Part shown: piece after piece, positions 57,076 through 64,000 of the stretch
How positions within the stretch are numbered: the first letter of the stretch is position 1
How the letters are laid out: each line of letters begins with the position of its first letter
NCBI GenBank assembly: GCA_903932685.1
Contig: CAIZGX010000001.1
Span: 1 to 64,000 of the forward strand
DNA from: an uncultured Bacteroidota bacterium
GTDB taxonomy: Bacteria; Bacteroidota; Bacteroidia; Flavobacteriales_D; Sanyastnellaceae
Direction: 5' to 3'
Length of the DNA stretch: 64,000 nt
The notes under the pieces: model-generated
Told to the model about the DNA's origin: nothing
What the model saw: the letters and a program-made list of their open reading frames with translations, nothing else
Databases searched by the model: none
Position numbers and translations under genes: made by a program

Positions 57076-58270
57076 CCAGAATGGCTACATCGTCGTTGAA
57101 CAAACATTCTCCGCGGAAAATATTTGCTGCATGCTCAACTGAAAGACAAACATCCTTTGCATGAGTACCTTTCATATTTCGTTCAATGCCTTCTATTTCG
57201 AAATAATCTCCCTCGGCATTGTTCACTTCAACCAATCCGTCTGTATAGCCCAGTATAACATCACCGGAAAATAACACGTGTTTTACTGCGCTCACTTTCG
57301 GCAATTCGGGAAGCATTCCCAATCCAATGGCTGTCGCCCCGAAATGTTTGAATTCACCTCCTCTTTTGAACACAGGCGCATTGTGACCACAGTTCACATA
57401 TTCCAACTCTTGACTTTCCGAATTATAGACAGCCAAGAAAAATGTGATAAACTTCTCTCCTTGAGCCGCATCCCAAACGCGCTTGTTTAATTTGTTCGCA
57501 AGGTTTGCCAAGTCTGGACGTTTCTCTTCAAAAGCGTTTCGAACATAGGCTTGGAAATTCGACATTAAAAAAGCTGCAGGCATTCCCTTCCCAGAAACGT
57601 CTCCTAAGCAGAAGACCCATTCGTTTTCGTTAAATTGAAACACATCGTAATAATCTCCGCCCACTTGCTGATGGGCTCTGTAGATCCCCTGAACATTCCA
57701 TTTTTCTGTGTCTGGAAAATGACTGGGCAAAAGCAAGTGCTGCATTTCAGCGGCAAGCTCCAACTCTTTTTTCAATCGTTCTTGTTGAACTAAATTGGTC
57801 AATAGCCGTTTATTCTCGAGCGCTACACTTAATACTGAAGTAAGGGTCTGCAAGAAACGCATATGCTTCACTGTTGGACTCATTCCGCGGGCATCCTCTG
57901 CGTTATCTCCTGCAAGTGCAATGGCCAACGGCCGATTGTCGTGCAATACAGGAACTACAACATCGTATGATTCACGCGAAGCATCTTCTGAAAGTGCAAC
58001 ACCCTTGTTTGTGTGAAAAAAATCTTCCGCCGGAATAACAAATTCTGAAACGCTCATGTCGCCATATTGCAGCAAGCATTGCCAATCTTCTCGCTTAACA
58101 AAGAGTGCTAATTTCTCAATTCCCAAATGTGTTTGCACAATATTTTGAAATTGGAAAATCAAATCCTCTTCCGAGCTATTCGCATTAATAGCTTCGGTTA
58201 ATTCAAGAAGAGCGTTCAACTTGAAGTCGCGCTGCTTTATTTTCGATGAGAGTCGCTCAGTATTTGACAT
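57059..58270 (-). CDS. GAF-domain SpoIIE family serine phosphatase
   Basis: PP2C-type phosphatase that likely controls a partner-switch (anti-sigma antagonist) pathway. N-terminal coiled coil and GAF domain (about 20-165, LLELTEAINANSSEEDLIFQ, IEKLALFVKRE). A linker (RLKKELELAAEMQHLLLPSH) precedes the phosphatase domain: VGGDYYDVF, CLGDVSGKGMPAAFLMSNFQ, VNCGHNAPV, ILGYTDGLVEVNN, with the metal-binding aspartates. 403 aa. No rsbV or rsbW gene is adjacent. Divergent from the NadR-like gene, 27 nt apart. Confidence 0.9.
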   Translation of the reverse strand: MSNTERLSSKIKQRDFKLNALLELTEAINANSSEEDLIFQFQNIVQTHLGIEKLALFVKREDWQCLLQYGDMSVSEFVIPAEDFFHTNKGVALSEDASRESYDVVVPVLHDNRPLAIALAGDNAEDARGMSPTVKHMRFLQTLTSVLSVALENKRLLTNLVQQERLKKELELAAEMQHLLLPSHFPDTEKWNVQGIYRAHQQVGGDYYDVFQFNENEWVFCLGDVSGKGMPAAFLMSNFQAYVRNAFEEKRPDLANLANKLNKRVWDAAQGEKFITFFLAVYNSESQELEYVNCGHNAPVFKRGGEFKHFGATAIGLGMLPELPKVSAVKHVLFSGDVILGYTDGLVEVNNAEGDYFEIEGIERNMKGTHAKDVCLSVEHAANIFRGECLFNDDVAILAICWK

Positions 58271-58297
58271 CTTTGCAAAGTAACAACAAAGTACTCA

Positions 58298-58810
58298 ATG
58301 CGCATTGCTTTCACGGGTCCAGAATCAACTGGTAAAACAACCCTTTCGAAATGGCTTTCAACAGAGCTGTCGGATACTATCTTTATCCCGGAATTTGCTC
58401 GCGAATATCTAGAAGAGCGAAAAATTGTTCGAGCAAGTGAGAATGACTTTCGAGCTATTGTAAAACGTCAATGCTCACTTTTTAATCAAACGGAATCAAA
58501 TGCTCATCATATTTTCGATACCGATATTTTTGTTCTACGAGTTTGGAATGATGAGGTTTTTAAATTAAAATTACCTGAACTTGAAATTCTTCCTTCATAC
58601 GGAATGAACATTCACTTCTTGTGTGCTCCTGATGTGGAATGGGAAGAAGATTCACTTAGAAGTGCACCGGCTCAATCAGAGAGAGGGAGATTATTTGAAA
58701 AATATAAAATCGAACTTCGGAATTCACAAGTAAACTTTATAATTCTATCAGGAAGTCTAGATGAAAAAAAATCTCTTATACTATCGTCGATTCAAGACAA
58801 TTCCTTTTGA
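58298..58810 (+). CDS. NadR-like AAA ATPase/nucleoside kinase
   Basis: P-loop MRIAFTGPESTGKTTLSKWL at the N-terminus, the FIPEFAREYLEE motif and DTDIFVLRVWNDE are typical of the AAA_28/NadR nicotinamide riboside kinase domain. No nucleotidyltransferase domain; 170 aa. Supplies NMN from nicotinamide riboside in known relatives. A CATCTTTG box at 58268-58275 overlaps the start codon of the divergent phosphatase gene. Its 3' end overlaps vanZ by 30 nt. Confidence 0.85.
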   Translation: MRIAFTGPESTGKTTLSKWLSTELSDTIFIPEFAREYLEERKIVRASENDFRAIVKRQCSLFNQTESNAHHIFDTDIFVLRVWNDEVFKLKLPELEILPSYGMNIHFLCAPDVEWEEDSLRSAPAQSERGRLFEKYKIELRNSQVNFIILSGSLDEKKSLILSSIQDNSF

Positions 58811-59152
58811 AATCACCAACGCCATAAACACTCCCGTAGCATTAGCCATCACATCAAACCAATCAAAAGAGCGATCGGTCGTAAAATAGAATTGATAATA
58901 CTCGAGAAGAACTCCGGCACATATCCAAATGACTGCCGACTTCATTCTGCCCCACCCAGAAAACACTGCAAGGGAAGAACCAATGAAAAACATAAAGGCA
59001 TGTACAAACTTATCCAGACCTAAATTTTCCCAAATAGATATTCTCGGGAAAGACTTGCTAGACATGGCGTGTAGGCCAAAAACAACAACTGCCCACAAAA
59101 TGTGAGCAGTTGCAAAATATTTTTTGGGAAAATTAACCAACCAAGGCTTCAT
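58781..59152 (-). CDS. VanZ-like membrane protein
   Basis: 123 aa with four hydrophobic segments. VanZ-type features: [18 protein letters not shown] and [28 protein letters not shown]. Function of chromosomal VanZ-like proteins is unclear. Overlaps gcvH by 20 nt at its 5' end and the NadR-like gene by 30 nt at its 3' end. Confidence 0.85.
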   Translation of the reverse strand: MKPWLVNFPKKYFATAHILWAVVVFGLHAMSSKSFPRISIWENLGLDKFVHAFMFFIGSSLAVFSGWGRMKSAVIWICAGVLLEYYQFYFTTDRSFDWFDVMANATGVFMALVISKGIVLNRR

Positions 59153-59510
59153 AAGCCGCAGCGTCCAACAAAGAACTTAGGTCAGCTCCCTCTGATAATT
59201 TCACTTTGATCATCCAACCGCTTCCGTATGGATCGTTATTTACATGCGCAGGATCAGCTTCTAACCCAGCATTCACTTCAACAACAGTTCCTGAAACTGG
59301 CATAAACAAATCACTCACGGTTTTAACAGCTTCCACTGTTCCGAAGATTGCATGTTCCTCAAGGGTTTCACCTTGGGTTTCAATTTCAACAAATACAATA
59401 TCACCTAATTCGCTTTGTGCGAAATCTGTGACGCCAACAGTAGCTATATCGCCTTCAATGCGAACCCACTCGTGGTCTTTTGTGTACTTTAATTCAGTTG
59501 GAAAATTCAT
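59133..59510 (-). CDS. gcvH: Glycine cleavage system H protein
   Basis: Lipoyl carrier of the glycine cleavage complex. Lipoylation site in [20 protein letters not shown], plus family start [20 protein letters not shown]. The track starts at TTG 59519; ATG 59510 ([11 protein letters not shown]) gives 125 aa and matches the family. gcvT and gcvP are not here. Strong promoter upstream. Confidence 0.95.
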   Translation of the reverse strand: MNFPTELKYTKDHEWVRIEGDIATVGVTDFAQSELGDIVFVEIETQGETLEEHAIFGTVEAVKTVSDLFMPVSGTVVEVNAGLEADPAHVNNDPYGSGWMIKVKLSEGADLSSLLDAAAYEALVG

Positions 59511-59530
59511 TGTTTTCAATTTATGTGGAA

Positions 59531-59560
59531 CAAAAATAAGGGAAGTTCGAAGTGGAACAA
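59531..59560 (-). promoter_or_regulatory. gcvH promoter (TTG-N19-TATTTTTG)
   Basis: On the minus strand TTG (59560-59558), 19-nt spacer, TATTTTTG (59538-59531): a full Bacteroidota promoter. Leader of about 17-20 nt to the ATG at 59510. Confidence 0.75.
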
Positions 59561-59592
59561 TTAAAAATAAGACTAACTTTCACCCATAGTTT

Positions 59593-59997
59593 ATGAAAAT
59601 GGAAATTACTGCATACGTTGTTTTCTTGCTTCTCGCCATTGGCATGGCCTCGGGCATGCTTAGCGGATTTGTTGGTGTTGGCGGAGGACTTATTATTGTC
59701 CCAGCACTTGTGTACTTCCTCGGTTACACGCAACTTCAAGCGCAAGGAACAAGTCTTGCTGTCCTCTTACTTCCAGTAGGATTCCTTGCCGTTATGCATT
59801 ACTACAAACAAGGAAACGTGAACACCGCTGCAGCCCTCCTTATAGGGGCAGGATTCATTTCAGGAGCGCTCTTCGGAAGTAAATTCGCACATAACATTCC
59901 TATTGCGAAAGTGAAATTCGGATTTGCACTTGTTATGCTTATCGGAGCTTTGAAGCTGCTCTATGAATCAAGTAAAGTTTTGTTCGGGTCGAATTAA
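59593..59997 (+). CDS. Half-size TauE/SafE family permease
   Basis: Membrane protein with four hydrophobic segments. GMLSGFVGVGGGLIIVPALV followed by YFLGYTQLQAQGTSLAVLLL is the signature of one TauE/SafE repeat. Full family members have two inverted repeats (about 250 aa); this has only one (134 aa), so it must pair as a dimer to act as an anion exporter. Single gene divergent from gcvH. The stop is shared with kynU in TTAA. Confidence 0.87.
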   Translation: MKMEITAYVVFLLLAIGMASGMLSGFVGVGGGLIIVPALVYFLGYTQLQAQGTSLAVLLLPVGFLAVMHYYKQGNVNTAAALLIGAGFISGALFGSKFAHNIPIAKVKFGFALVMLIGALKLLYESSKVLFGSN

Positions 59998-61268
59998 TTC
60001 ACATTGTAAATCCGCTTCATTACGTTTCCGAAAGCGTAAATGTCTTCGAATGAATTGTACATAGGCACAGGCGCCATGCGAATGATGTCGGGTTCTCGCC
60101 AATCGACTACCACTCCTTCCTTCGCTAAAACACCCACAAAATCTTTGGTTCTTCCTTCCAATCGAATAGAAAGCTGACATCCTCTTTCATCGGAATTGTG
60201 AGATGTTAATTGATCAACCGGAACTCCTTTCGACTTCAATTCTTGAAAAATAAATTCCAGGTACGCTGTTAACTCTTTCGACTTGGCGCGCAATGCCGAC
60301 ATAGATGTTTTGTCGAAAAGATCCAACGCAGCTCTGTGAGCAGCCATGGATAAAACAGGAGCATTGCTCATCTGCCAGGCTTCTGCGGAATGAGTTGGAT
60401 CGAAATTTTTCTGCATCAAGAATCTCGTTTCCGCTTTGTTGCCCCACCAGCCGGCTAAGCGCAAAATCTCTGCGCCATGAAAGCGCTCGTGAACATAGGC
60501 GCCAGAAACTCCTCCTGGACCGCTATTCAAATACTTATAACTGCACCAACAGGCAAAATCAATGTCCCAATCGTGTAACTTCAAATCAATATTTCCTGCG
60601 GCATGAGCTAAGTCTAAACCCACTTTGGCGCCAACTGCATGACCCGCTTTTGCAAGCGCTTCACAATTAAAATACTGCCCACTGAAATAATTCACTGCAC
60701 CAAAACAAATTACGGCAAGCTCTTCACCGAGTTCGTTAATCTTCGCTAAAATATCTTCTTCACGAATTAGCACTTCTCCTTGACGCGGTTGCATTTCAAC
60801 CAACACCTCATCTGGATTTAAACCGTGCAACTTCGCTTGTGATTCGAACGCATATCTATCGGAAGGAAAGGGTTTGTGTTCGAATAAAATCTTTGTGCGT
60901 TTTCCTTCCGGGCGATAAAAACTAATGAGCAATAAATGTAAATTCACCGTTAGCTGATTCATAGCCACCACCTCTGAGGTCTTTGCTCCAACAATATTCG
61001 CGAGAGATTCAGTAAGCACTTCATGATAATTGAACCACGGACGCTTTGCATCGAAATGTCCTTCAACACCAAACTTCTCCCAGTCGCTTAATTCTTGAAG
61101 CAAATACTCTTTCACACCTTTTGGCTGAAGCCCGAGCGAGTTACCCGTAAAGTATAACATGGGGGCTCCACCATGTTTCGGAATGAAATATTCTTCACGC
61201 AGAGATTTTAACGAATCGTTTTCATCTTTCATCTTCGCAAACTGCTCTGTATTCTCCCAAGCGCTCAT
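59994..61268 (-). CDS. kynU: Kynureninase
   Basis: PLP enzyme cleaving kynurenine to anthranilate (or 3-hydroxykynurenine to 3-hydroxyanthranilate). PLP lysine in CWCSYKYLNSGPGGVSGAYV. Also GLDLAHAAGNIDLKLHDWDI, FTGNSLGLQPKGV and NQLTVNLHLLLISFYRP. 424 aa, normal. Stand-alone gene here; other tryptophan-degradation or NAD-synthesis genes are absent from the window. A TAAATTTG box lies upstream. Confidence 0.95.
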   Translation of the reverse strand: MSAWENTEQFAKMKDENDSLKSLREEYFIPKHGGAPMLYFTGNSLGLQPKGVKEYLLQELSDWEKFGVEGHFDAKRPWFNYHEVLTESLANIVGAKTSEVVAMNQLTVNLHLLLISFYRPEGKRTKILFEHKPFPSDRYAFESQAKLHGLNPDEVLVEMQPRQGEVLIREEDILAKINELGEELAVICFGAVNYFSGQYFNCEALAKAGHAVGAKVGLDLAHAAGNIDLKLHDWDIDFACWCSYKYLNSGPGGVSGAYVHERFHGAEILRLAGWWGNKAETRFLMQKNFDPTHSAEAWQMSNAPVLSMAAHRAALDLFDKTSMSALRAKSKELTAYLEFIFQELKSKGVPVDQLTSHNSDERGCQLSIRLEGRTKDFVGVLAKEGVVVDWREPDIIRMAPVPMYNSFEDIYAFGNVMKRIYNVN

Positions 61269-61288
61269 AATTGTGAATTATTTGAATG

Positions 61289-61296
61289 CAAATTTA
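61289..61296 (-). promoter_or_regulatory. -7 box (TAAATTTG) of kynU
   Basis: Full match on the minus strand, about 20 nt upstream of the kynU ATG. No clear -33 TTG. Confidence 0.55.
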
Positions 61297-61312
61297 GTGG
61301 AACCTACGTGAC

Positions 61313-61320
61313 TATCTTTG
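61313..61320 (+). promoter_or_regulatory. -7 box (TATCTTTG) of the propeller lipoprotein gene
   Basis: Full match; the ATG at 61330 is 9 nt downstream. The track's TTG start (61318) lies in the box. Confidence 0.55.
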
Positions 61321-61329
61321 TCCGACTTC

Positions 61330-62904
61330 ATGATTAAAGCAAGTTCTCATATTTTCCTTTCGTGCTTGTGCGTTGCTTTTCTCGCTTCCTGCCAAGGCAA
61401 TTCGAACCATTCAAAAAAAAATGAGGAACGAGAAGTCGTTCCAACAAAAAAAGAAATTAGCTATTTCAATACACTCCTAGATTCAACCTTCAAGATTGAA
61501 TCAAAAGACTCTTCACTCAGCATTATTCAAAATCTATATTTTGAAATCGATGAAGAAAACAAAGATGGGATTTTCACCTTTCGAGGTGGAAATCAGCGGA
61601 ACTCACCTGTTCGTGGAGAAATTTCCTTTCAACCCAAAAAAATAAAAATCGATTGGGAATTTAGGACGGCCATAGACTCTATGAACGGTCCGTTCGGTTA
61701 TTGGGGTGGAGGTGCCGGTTGGACAGGACAACCCCTTGTTGTGAATTGGAAGAAAAATGAAATTCCTTTTTTGAGCAATTTGAATCCAGCGTTTCTTTCG
61801 AGCAACGAACTGAAAGAAATCATTCAGATTTCATTGTCCGGAAAAATATACTTCCTCGATTTTGAAACCGGTATTGAAACGCGTCCTCCGCTTTTCATTC
61901 GAAACCCTATAAAAGGAACACCAAGTATTGATCCGAAAAACAAAGATTTATTGTTTGTTGGGCAGGGTATTCCACACCGCGGAAAAATGGCTTGGCGGGT
62001 GTTTCATTTAAAGAAGCAATCGCTCATTCACGAGCAGATTCTACCTTCCGCATTTTCCTATCGGAAATGGGGAGCTTGCGACGCCTCTCCCCTGCTAGAC
62101 ACAGCGAGTATGACCCTGATTTGGCCGACTGAATCTGGTGTTATTTATCGCACGAACTACAGTGACACTTCGTTTAATTCTGTTGAACAATTCCGTTACA
62201 AACTTCCAGCCTCTCATCACCAGGGAATAGAATCGAGTCCATGTGCATACAAGCAACTGGGCTATTTCACAGATAACGGCGGCAATGTTTTTTGCGCCGA
62301 TTTGCGTAACATGCAGCCGCGTTGGCATTTCTTCAACACTGATGATTCTGATGCTTCGCCAGTGCTCTCCCTTGAAAATGAAATCCCTTTTATTTTTATC
62401 GGAAATGAAGTAGACAAGCAGGGCTCGAAAGGATTCGGATATCTCAGAAAACTTAATGCGCTAACAGGAAAAGAGATCTGGCACTTTGAAAGAGAATGCT
62501 ATTCTTCGGTGGGCGAGAAAGTGAACAACGGAGGAATGCTTTGCACACCTTTGCTCGGAAAGAAGCAAGCGGCTAACATTGTGTACACCATTTTTTCCAG
62601 AACAACAGTTAACGGCGCTGGTGAATTGGTTGCGTTGAATAAAGAAACAGGAGCCGTCCTATTCAAAGTGTCTTTCAAACAATACAGCTGGGTCTCGCCC
62701 ATTGCCCTATACGATAAAAATGGTTATCCCACTTTATTCGTCCCAACGGTTGGCGGGGTAATTTATCTCATAGACGGAATGAATGGCAGCGTGCTCTATT
62801 CTGAAAATTTCGGTTGTACTTTCGAGTCTTCTCCAATAGCTTGGGGCAATAGGATTATTCAACCCGCTAGGGGAAACAAAATATTTAGCTTTATCCTCGA
62901 ATGA
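61330..62904 (+). CDS. PQQ-like beta-propeller lipoprotein
   Basis: Signal MIKASSHIFLSCLCVAFLASCQ with lipobox LASC. The rest has blade-like repeats of the outer-membrane-assembly/PQQ type (KIYFLDFETGIETRPPLFIR, LRKLNALTGKEIWHFEREC, LVALNKETGAVLFKVSF, VIYLIDGMNGSVLYSENFG). I see no enzyme motif or cofactor site. 524 aa using ATG 61330. The 3' end overlaps the next ATG (ATGA), so the two proteins are made together. Exact role unknown; a scaffold or glycan/substrate sensor is possible. Confidence 0.8.
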   Translation: MIKASSHIFLSCLCVAFLASCQGNSNHSKKNEEREVVPTKKEISYFNTLLDSTFKIESKDSSLSIIQNLYFEIDEENKDGIFTFRGGNQRNSPVRGEISFQPKKIKIDWEFRTAIDSMNGPFGYWGGGAGWTGQPLVVNWKKNEIPFLSNLNPAFLSSNELKEIIQISLSGKIYFLDFETGIETRPPLFIRNPIKGTPSIDPKNKDLLFVGQGIPHRGKMAWRVFHLKKQSLIHEQILPSAFSYRKWGACDASPLLDTASMTLIWPTESGVIYRTNYSDTSFNSVEQFRYKLPASHHQGIESSPCAYKQLGYFTDNGGNVFCADLRNMQPRWHFFNTDDSDASPVLSLENEIPFIFIGNEVDKQGSKGFGYLRKLNALTGKEIWHFERECYSSVGEKVNNGGMLCTPLLGKKQAANIVYTIFSRTTVNGAGELVALNKETGAVLFKVSFKQYSWVSPIALYDKNGYPTLFVPTVGGVIYLIDGMNGSVLYSENFGCTFESSPIAWGNRIIQPARGNKIFSFILE

Positions 62905-63644
62905 AAAAATTAACCGCCCTTCTTTTTTGTTGTGCATTCTTCGCAATTTCTTTCGGACAAAAATCGAAGTTGTTCAAGGTGGAAAATTCGAAAGCTCCTT
63001 ATCATTACTGGTGCTATGAACCCGAAAATTACAATGCTCAAAAAGACAGTGCTTGGCCAGTTATTGTGTTTCTTCACGGAAGAAGTTTAAGCGGAACGAA
63101 TTTAGAAGTTGTTCGGTCTTACGGACTGGTTCATGAATTGGATAAAGGCAGAAATTTTCCAGCAATCATCATTGCGCCGCAAGTGAACAAAGGTGAATCT
63201 TGGAATCCCGATAAGGTAGTTGCTTGCCTTAGTGAAATTCAAAAAAATCATCGCGTAGATTCAACACGCATTTCAATTACGGGAATGAGTTTAGGTGGTT
63301 ATGGAACCTTGCATACAGCTGGCCATTACCCTGAAATTTTCTGCGCAGCTGCCGCTTTTTGTGGCGGTGGAAATGCGAAGGATGCGTGCAATCTTTCAAC
63401 AATTCCAGTTTGGGTGGCGCATGGGAAAAAAGACCGGGCGGTTCCTTTTGGTGAATCCTATGGAATTGTAGAGCGTATTAAATCGTGTGACGGGCAAAAC
63501 GTGAAATTCACTGTATTTGAAACGCACGATCACGGTGCATTGGAGCGCATGTTTCGAACAGAGGAGCTTTACGATTTTCTTTTGACCAATAAAAAAGGGA
63601 AGCCAACATACTTCCCTCCTTTCAATAAAAAGTCGTTGAATTAA
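62901..63644 (+). CDS. Secreted alpha/beta hydrolase (esterase/peptidase-like)
   Basis: Signal peptide [20 protein letters not shown]. Oxyanion start [14 protein letters not shown]; nucleophile motif [14 protein letters not shown] (GxSxG); Asp region [18 protein letters not shown]; His in [13 protein letters not shown]. This is the prolyl-oligopeptidase/Esterase-D-like fold, 247 aa. Substrate unknown. Overlaps the propeller lipoprotein gene by 4 nt and shares a TTAA stop with panD. Confidence 0.88.
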   Translation: MKKLTALLFCCAFFAISFGQKSKLFKVENSKAPYHYWCYEPENYNAQKDSAWPVIVFLHGRSLSGTNLEVVRSYGLVHELDKGRNFPAIIIAPQVNKGESWNPDKVVACLSEIQKNHRVDSTRISITGMSLGGYGTLHTAGHYPEIFCAAAAFCGGGNAKDACNLSTIPVWVAHGKKDRAVPFGESYGIVERIKSCDGQNVKFTVFETHDHGALERMFRTEELYDFLLTNKKGKPTYFPPFNKKSLN

Positions 63645-63991
63645 ACCAACGTATTCGTTTCTGTATTCGGGAAGATAACCCAAGGCTTGAAGGTTTTTGC
63701 TACTTCAAAGTCCATTTGCGCATATGAACAAACAATAACAATATCGCCTATTGTGCACTTCAATGCAGCTGGTCCGTTCAGGCATATTACGCCACTTCCT
63801 CTTTCACCCAAAATAATGTAGGTTTCAAGACGCTCGCCGTTTGCACAGTTTAGCACTTGAACACGCTCCCCCTCTATCATATTTGCAGCGTCCAACAGAA
63901 TTGGATCTATTGTTATGCTGCCTATATAATTCACATCTGCCTCAGTTACAGTTACTCGGTGAATTTTTGACTTTAAAACCTGAATAATCAT
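63641..63991 (-). CDS. panD: Aspartate 1-decarboxylase
   Basis: Makes beta-alanine for pantothenate and coenzyme A. Pyruvoyl enzyme with self-cleavage between Gly and Ser in [19 protein letters not shown]; also [17 protein letters not shown] and [23 protein letters not shown] 63991 ([12 protein letters not shown]) is preferred to the track's TTG at the window edge; 116 aa, usual length. Upstream region is outside the window. Confidence 0.95.
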   Translation of the reverse strand: MIIQVLKSKIHRVTVTEADVNYIGSITIDPILLDAANMIEGERVQVLNCANGERLETYIILGERGSGVICLNGPAALKCTIGDIVIVCSYAQMDFEVAKTFKPWVIFPNTETNTLV

Positions 63992-64000
63992 AGGCGGCAA

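Overview
The window looks like a piece of chromosome from a Bacteroidota member, most likely order Flavobacteriales. The evidence is type IX secretion sorting domains of both A and B type, SprB-type repeats, a TonB-dependent receptor, lipoproteins, and RsfS-FtsH-CdsA-Psd gene order. Promoters match the Bacteroidota consensus (TTG, about 17-23 nt, TAnnTTTG) and start codons rarely carry a Shine-Dalgarno sequence. Genus cannot be told from the sequence. Coding density is very high, and no stretch over 300 bases lacks a gene except the tRNA region (34774-35190). I see no insertion sequence, prophage, CRISPR array or defence island.

Layout. 1-4086 (minus): rsfS, ftsH, cdsA and psd (cut by the window edge), covering ribosome silencing, membrane proteolysis and phospholipid synthesis. 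4168-10271 (plus): birA, then a fadN-fadA-fadE beta-oxidation unit. 10291-12495: recQ (minus). 12647-18457 (plus): kdsD, tatC and two tandem T9SS-secreted proteins with hairpin terminators. 18502-24581: an ABC permease (minus), aconitase, a copper-type HMA lipoprotein overlapping heme A synthase, and an SPFH protein (minus). 24667-34773: a PRPP-binding protein, a TonB-dependent receptor, rsgA, a YwaF-like membrane protein, a lipoprotein, an SF1 helicase and a two-gene secretion unit ending in a type B sorting domain. 34902-35126: tRNA-Lys(UUU) and tRNA-Leu(GAG) separated by a perfect hairpin. 35191-43302: DAHP synthase/chorismate mutase, OmpA, a FAH hydrolase, pcm, and a surface-glycan stretch (sugar-nucleotide-type oxidoreductase, lipoprotein, priming sugar transferase), then a secreted CxxCH/SprB-repeat protein. 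43305-49422 (minus): recX, then prfB-fumC-manC-TonB_C-hutH. 49520-54408: a DUF349 protein, and atpD-atpC-tig (minus). 54607-57075: Wzz plus an O-antigen ligase-like protein. 57059-63991: a SpoIIE phosphatase, a NadR-like ATPase, VanZ, gcvH, a half-size TauE, kynureninase, a propeller lipoprotein with an overlapping secreted esterase, and panD.

Most of this is core metabolism and envelope biology. Themes that recur are: energy generation (fad genes, aconitase, fumarase, F1 beta/epsilon, heme A); surface display (T9SS cargo, TonB, OmpA, glycan priming, chain-length control and ligation); and scattered single pathway genes (hutH, kynU, gcvH, panD) without their partners nearby.

The most notable items are: a classical prfB +1 frameshift site that the ORF track misses; a five-unit 12-residue Lys/Ala/Pro/Glu repeat tail on RsfS; four convergent gene pairs that share the same TTAA as overlapping stop codons; and promoters whose -7 box lies 3-5 nt from the ATG, suggesting leaderless transcripts. 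I do not see a clearly new multi-gene system. The best candidates for undescribed biology are small lipoprotein or secreted-protein modules flagged in the findings.
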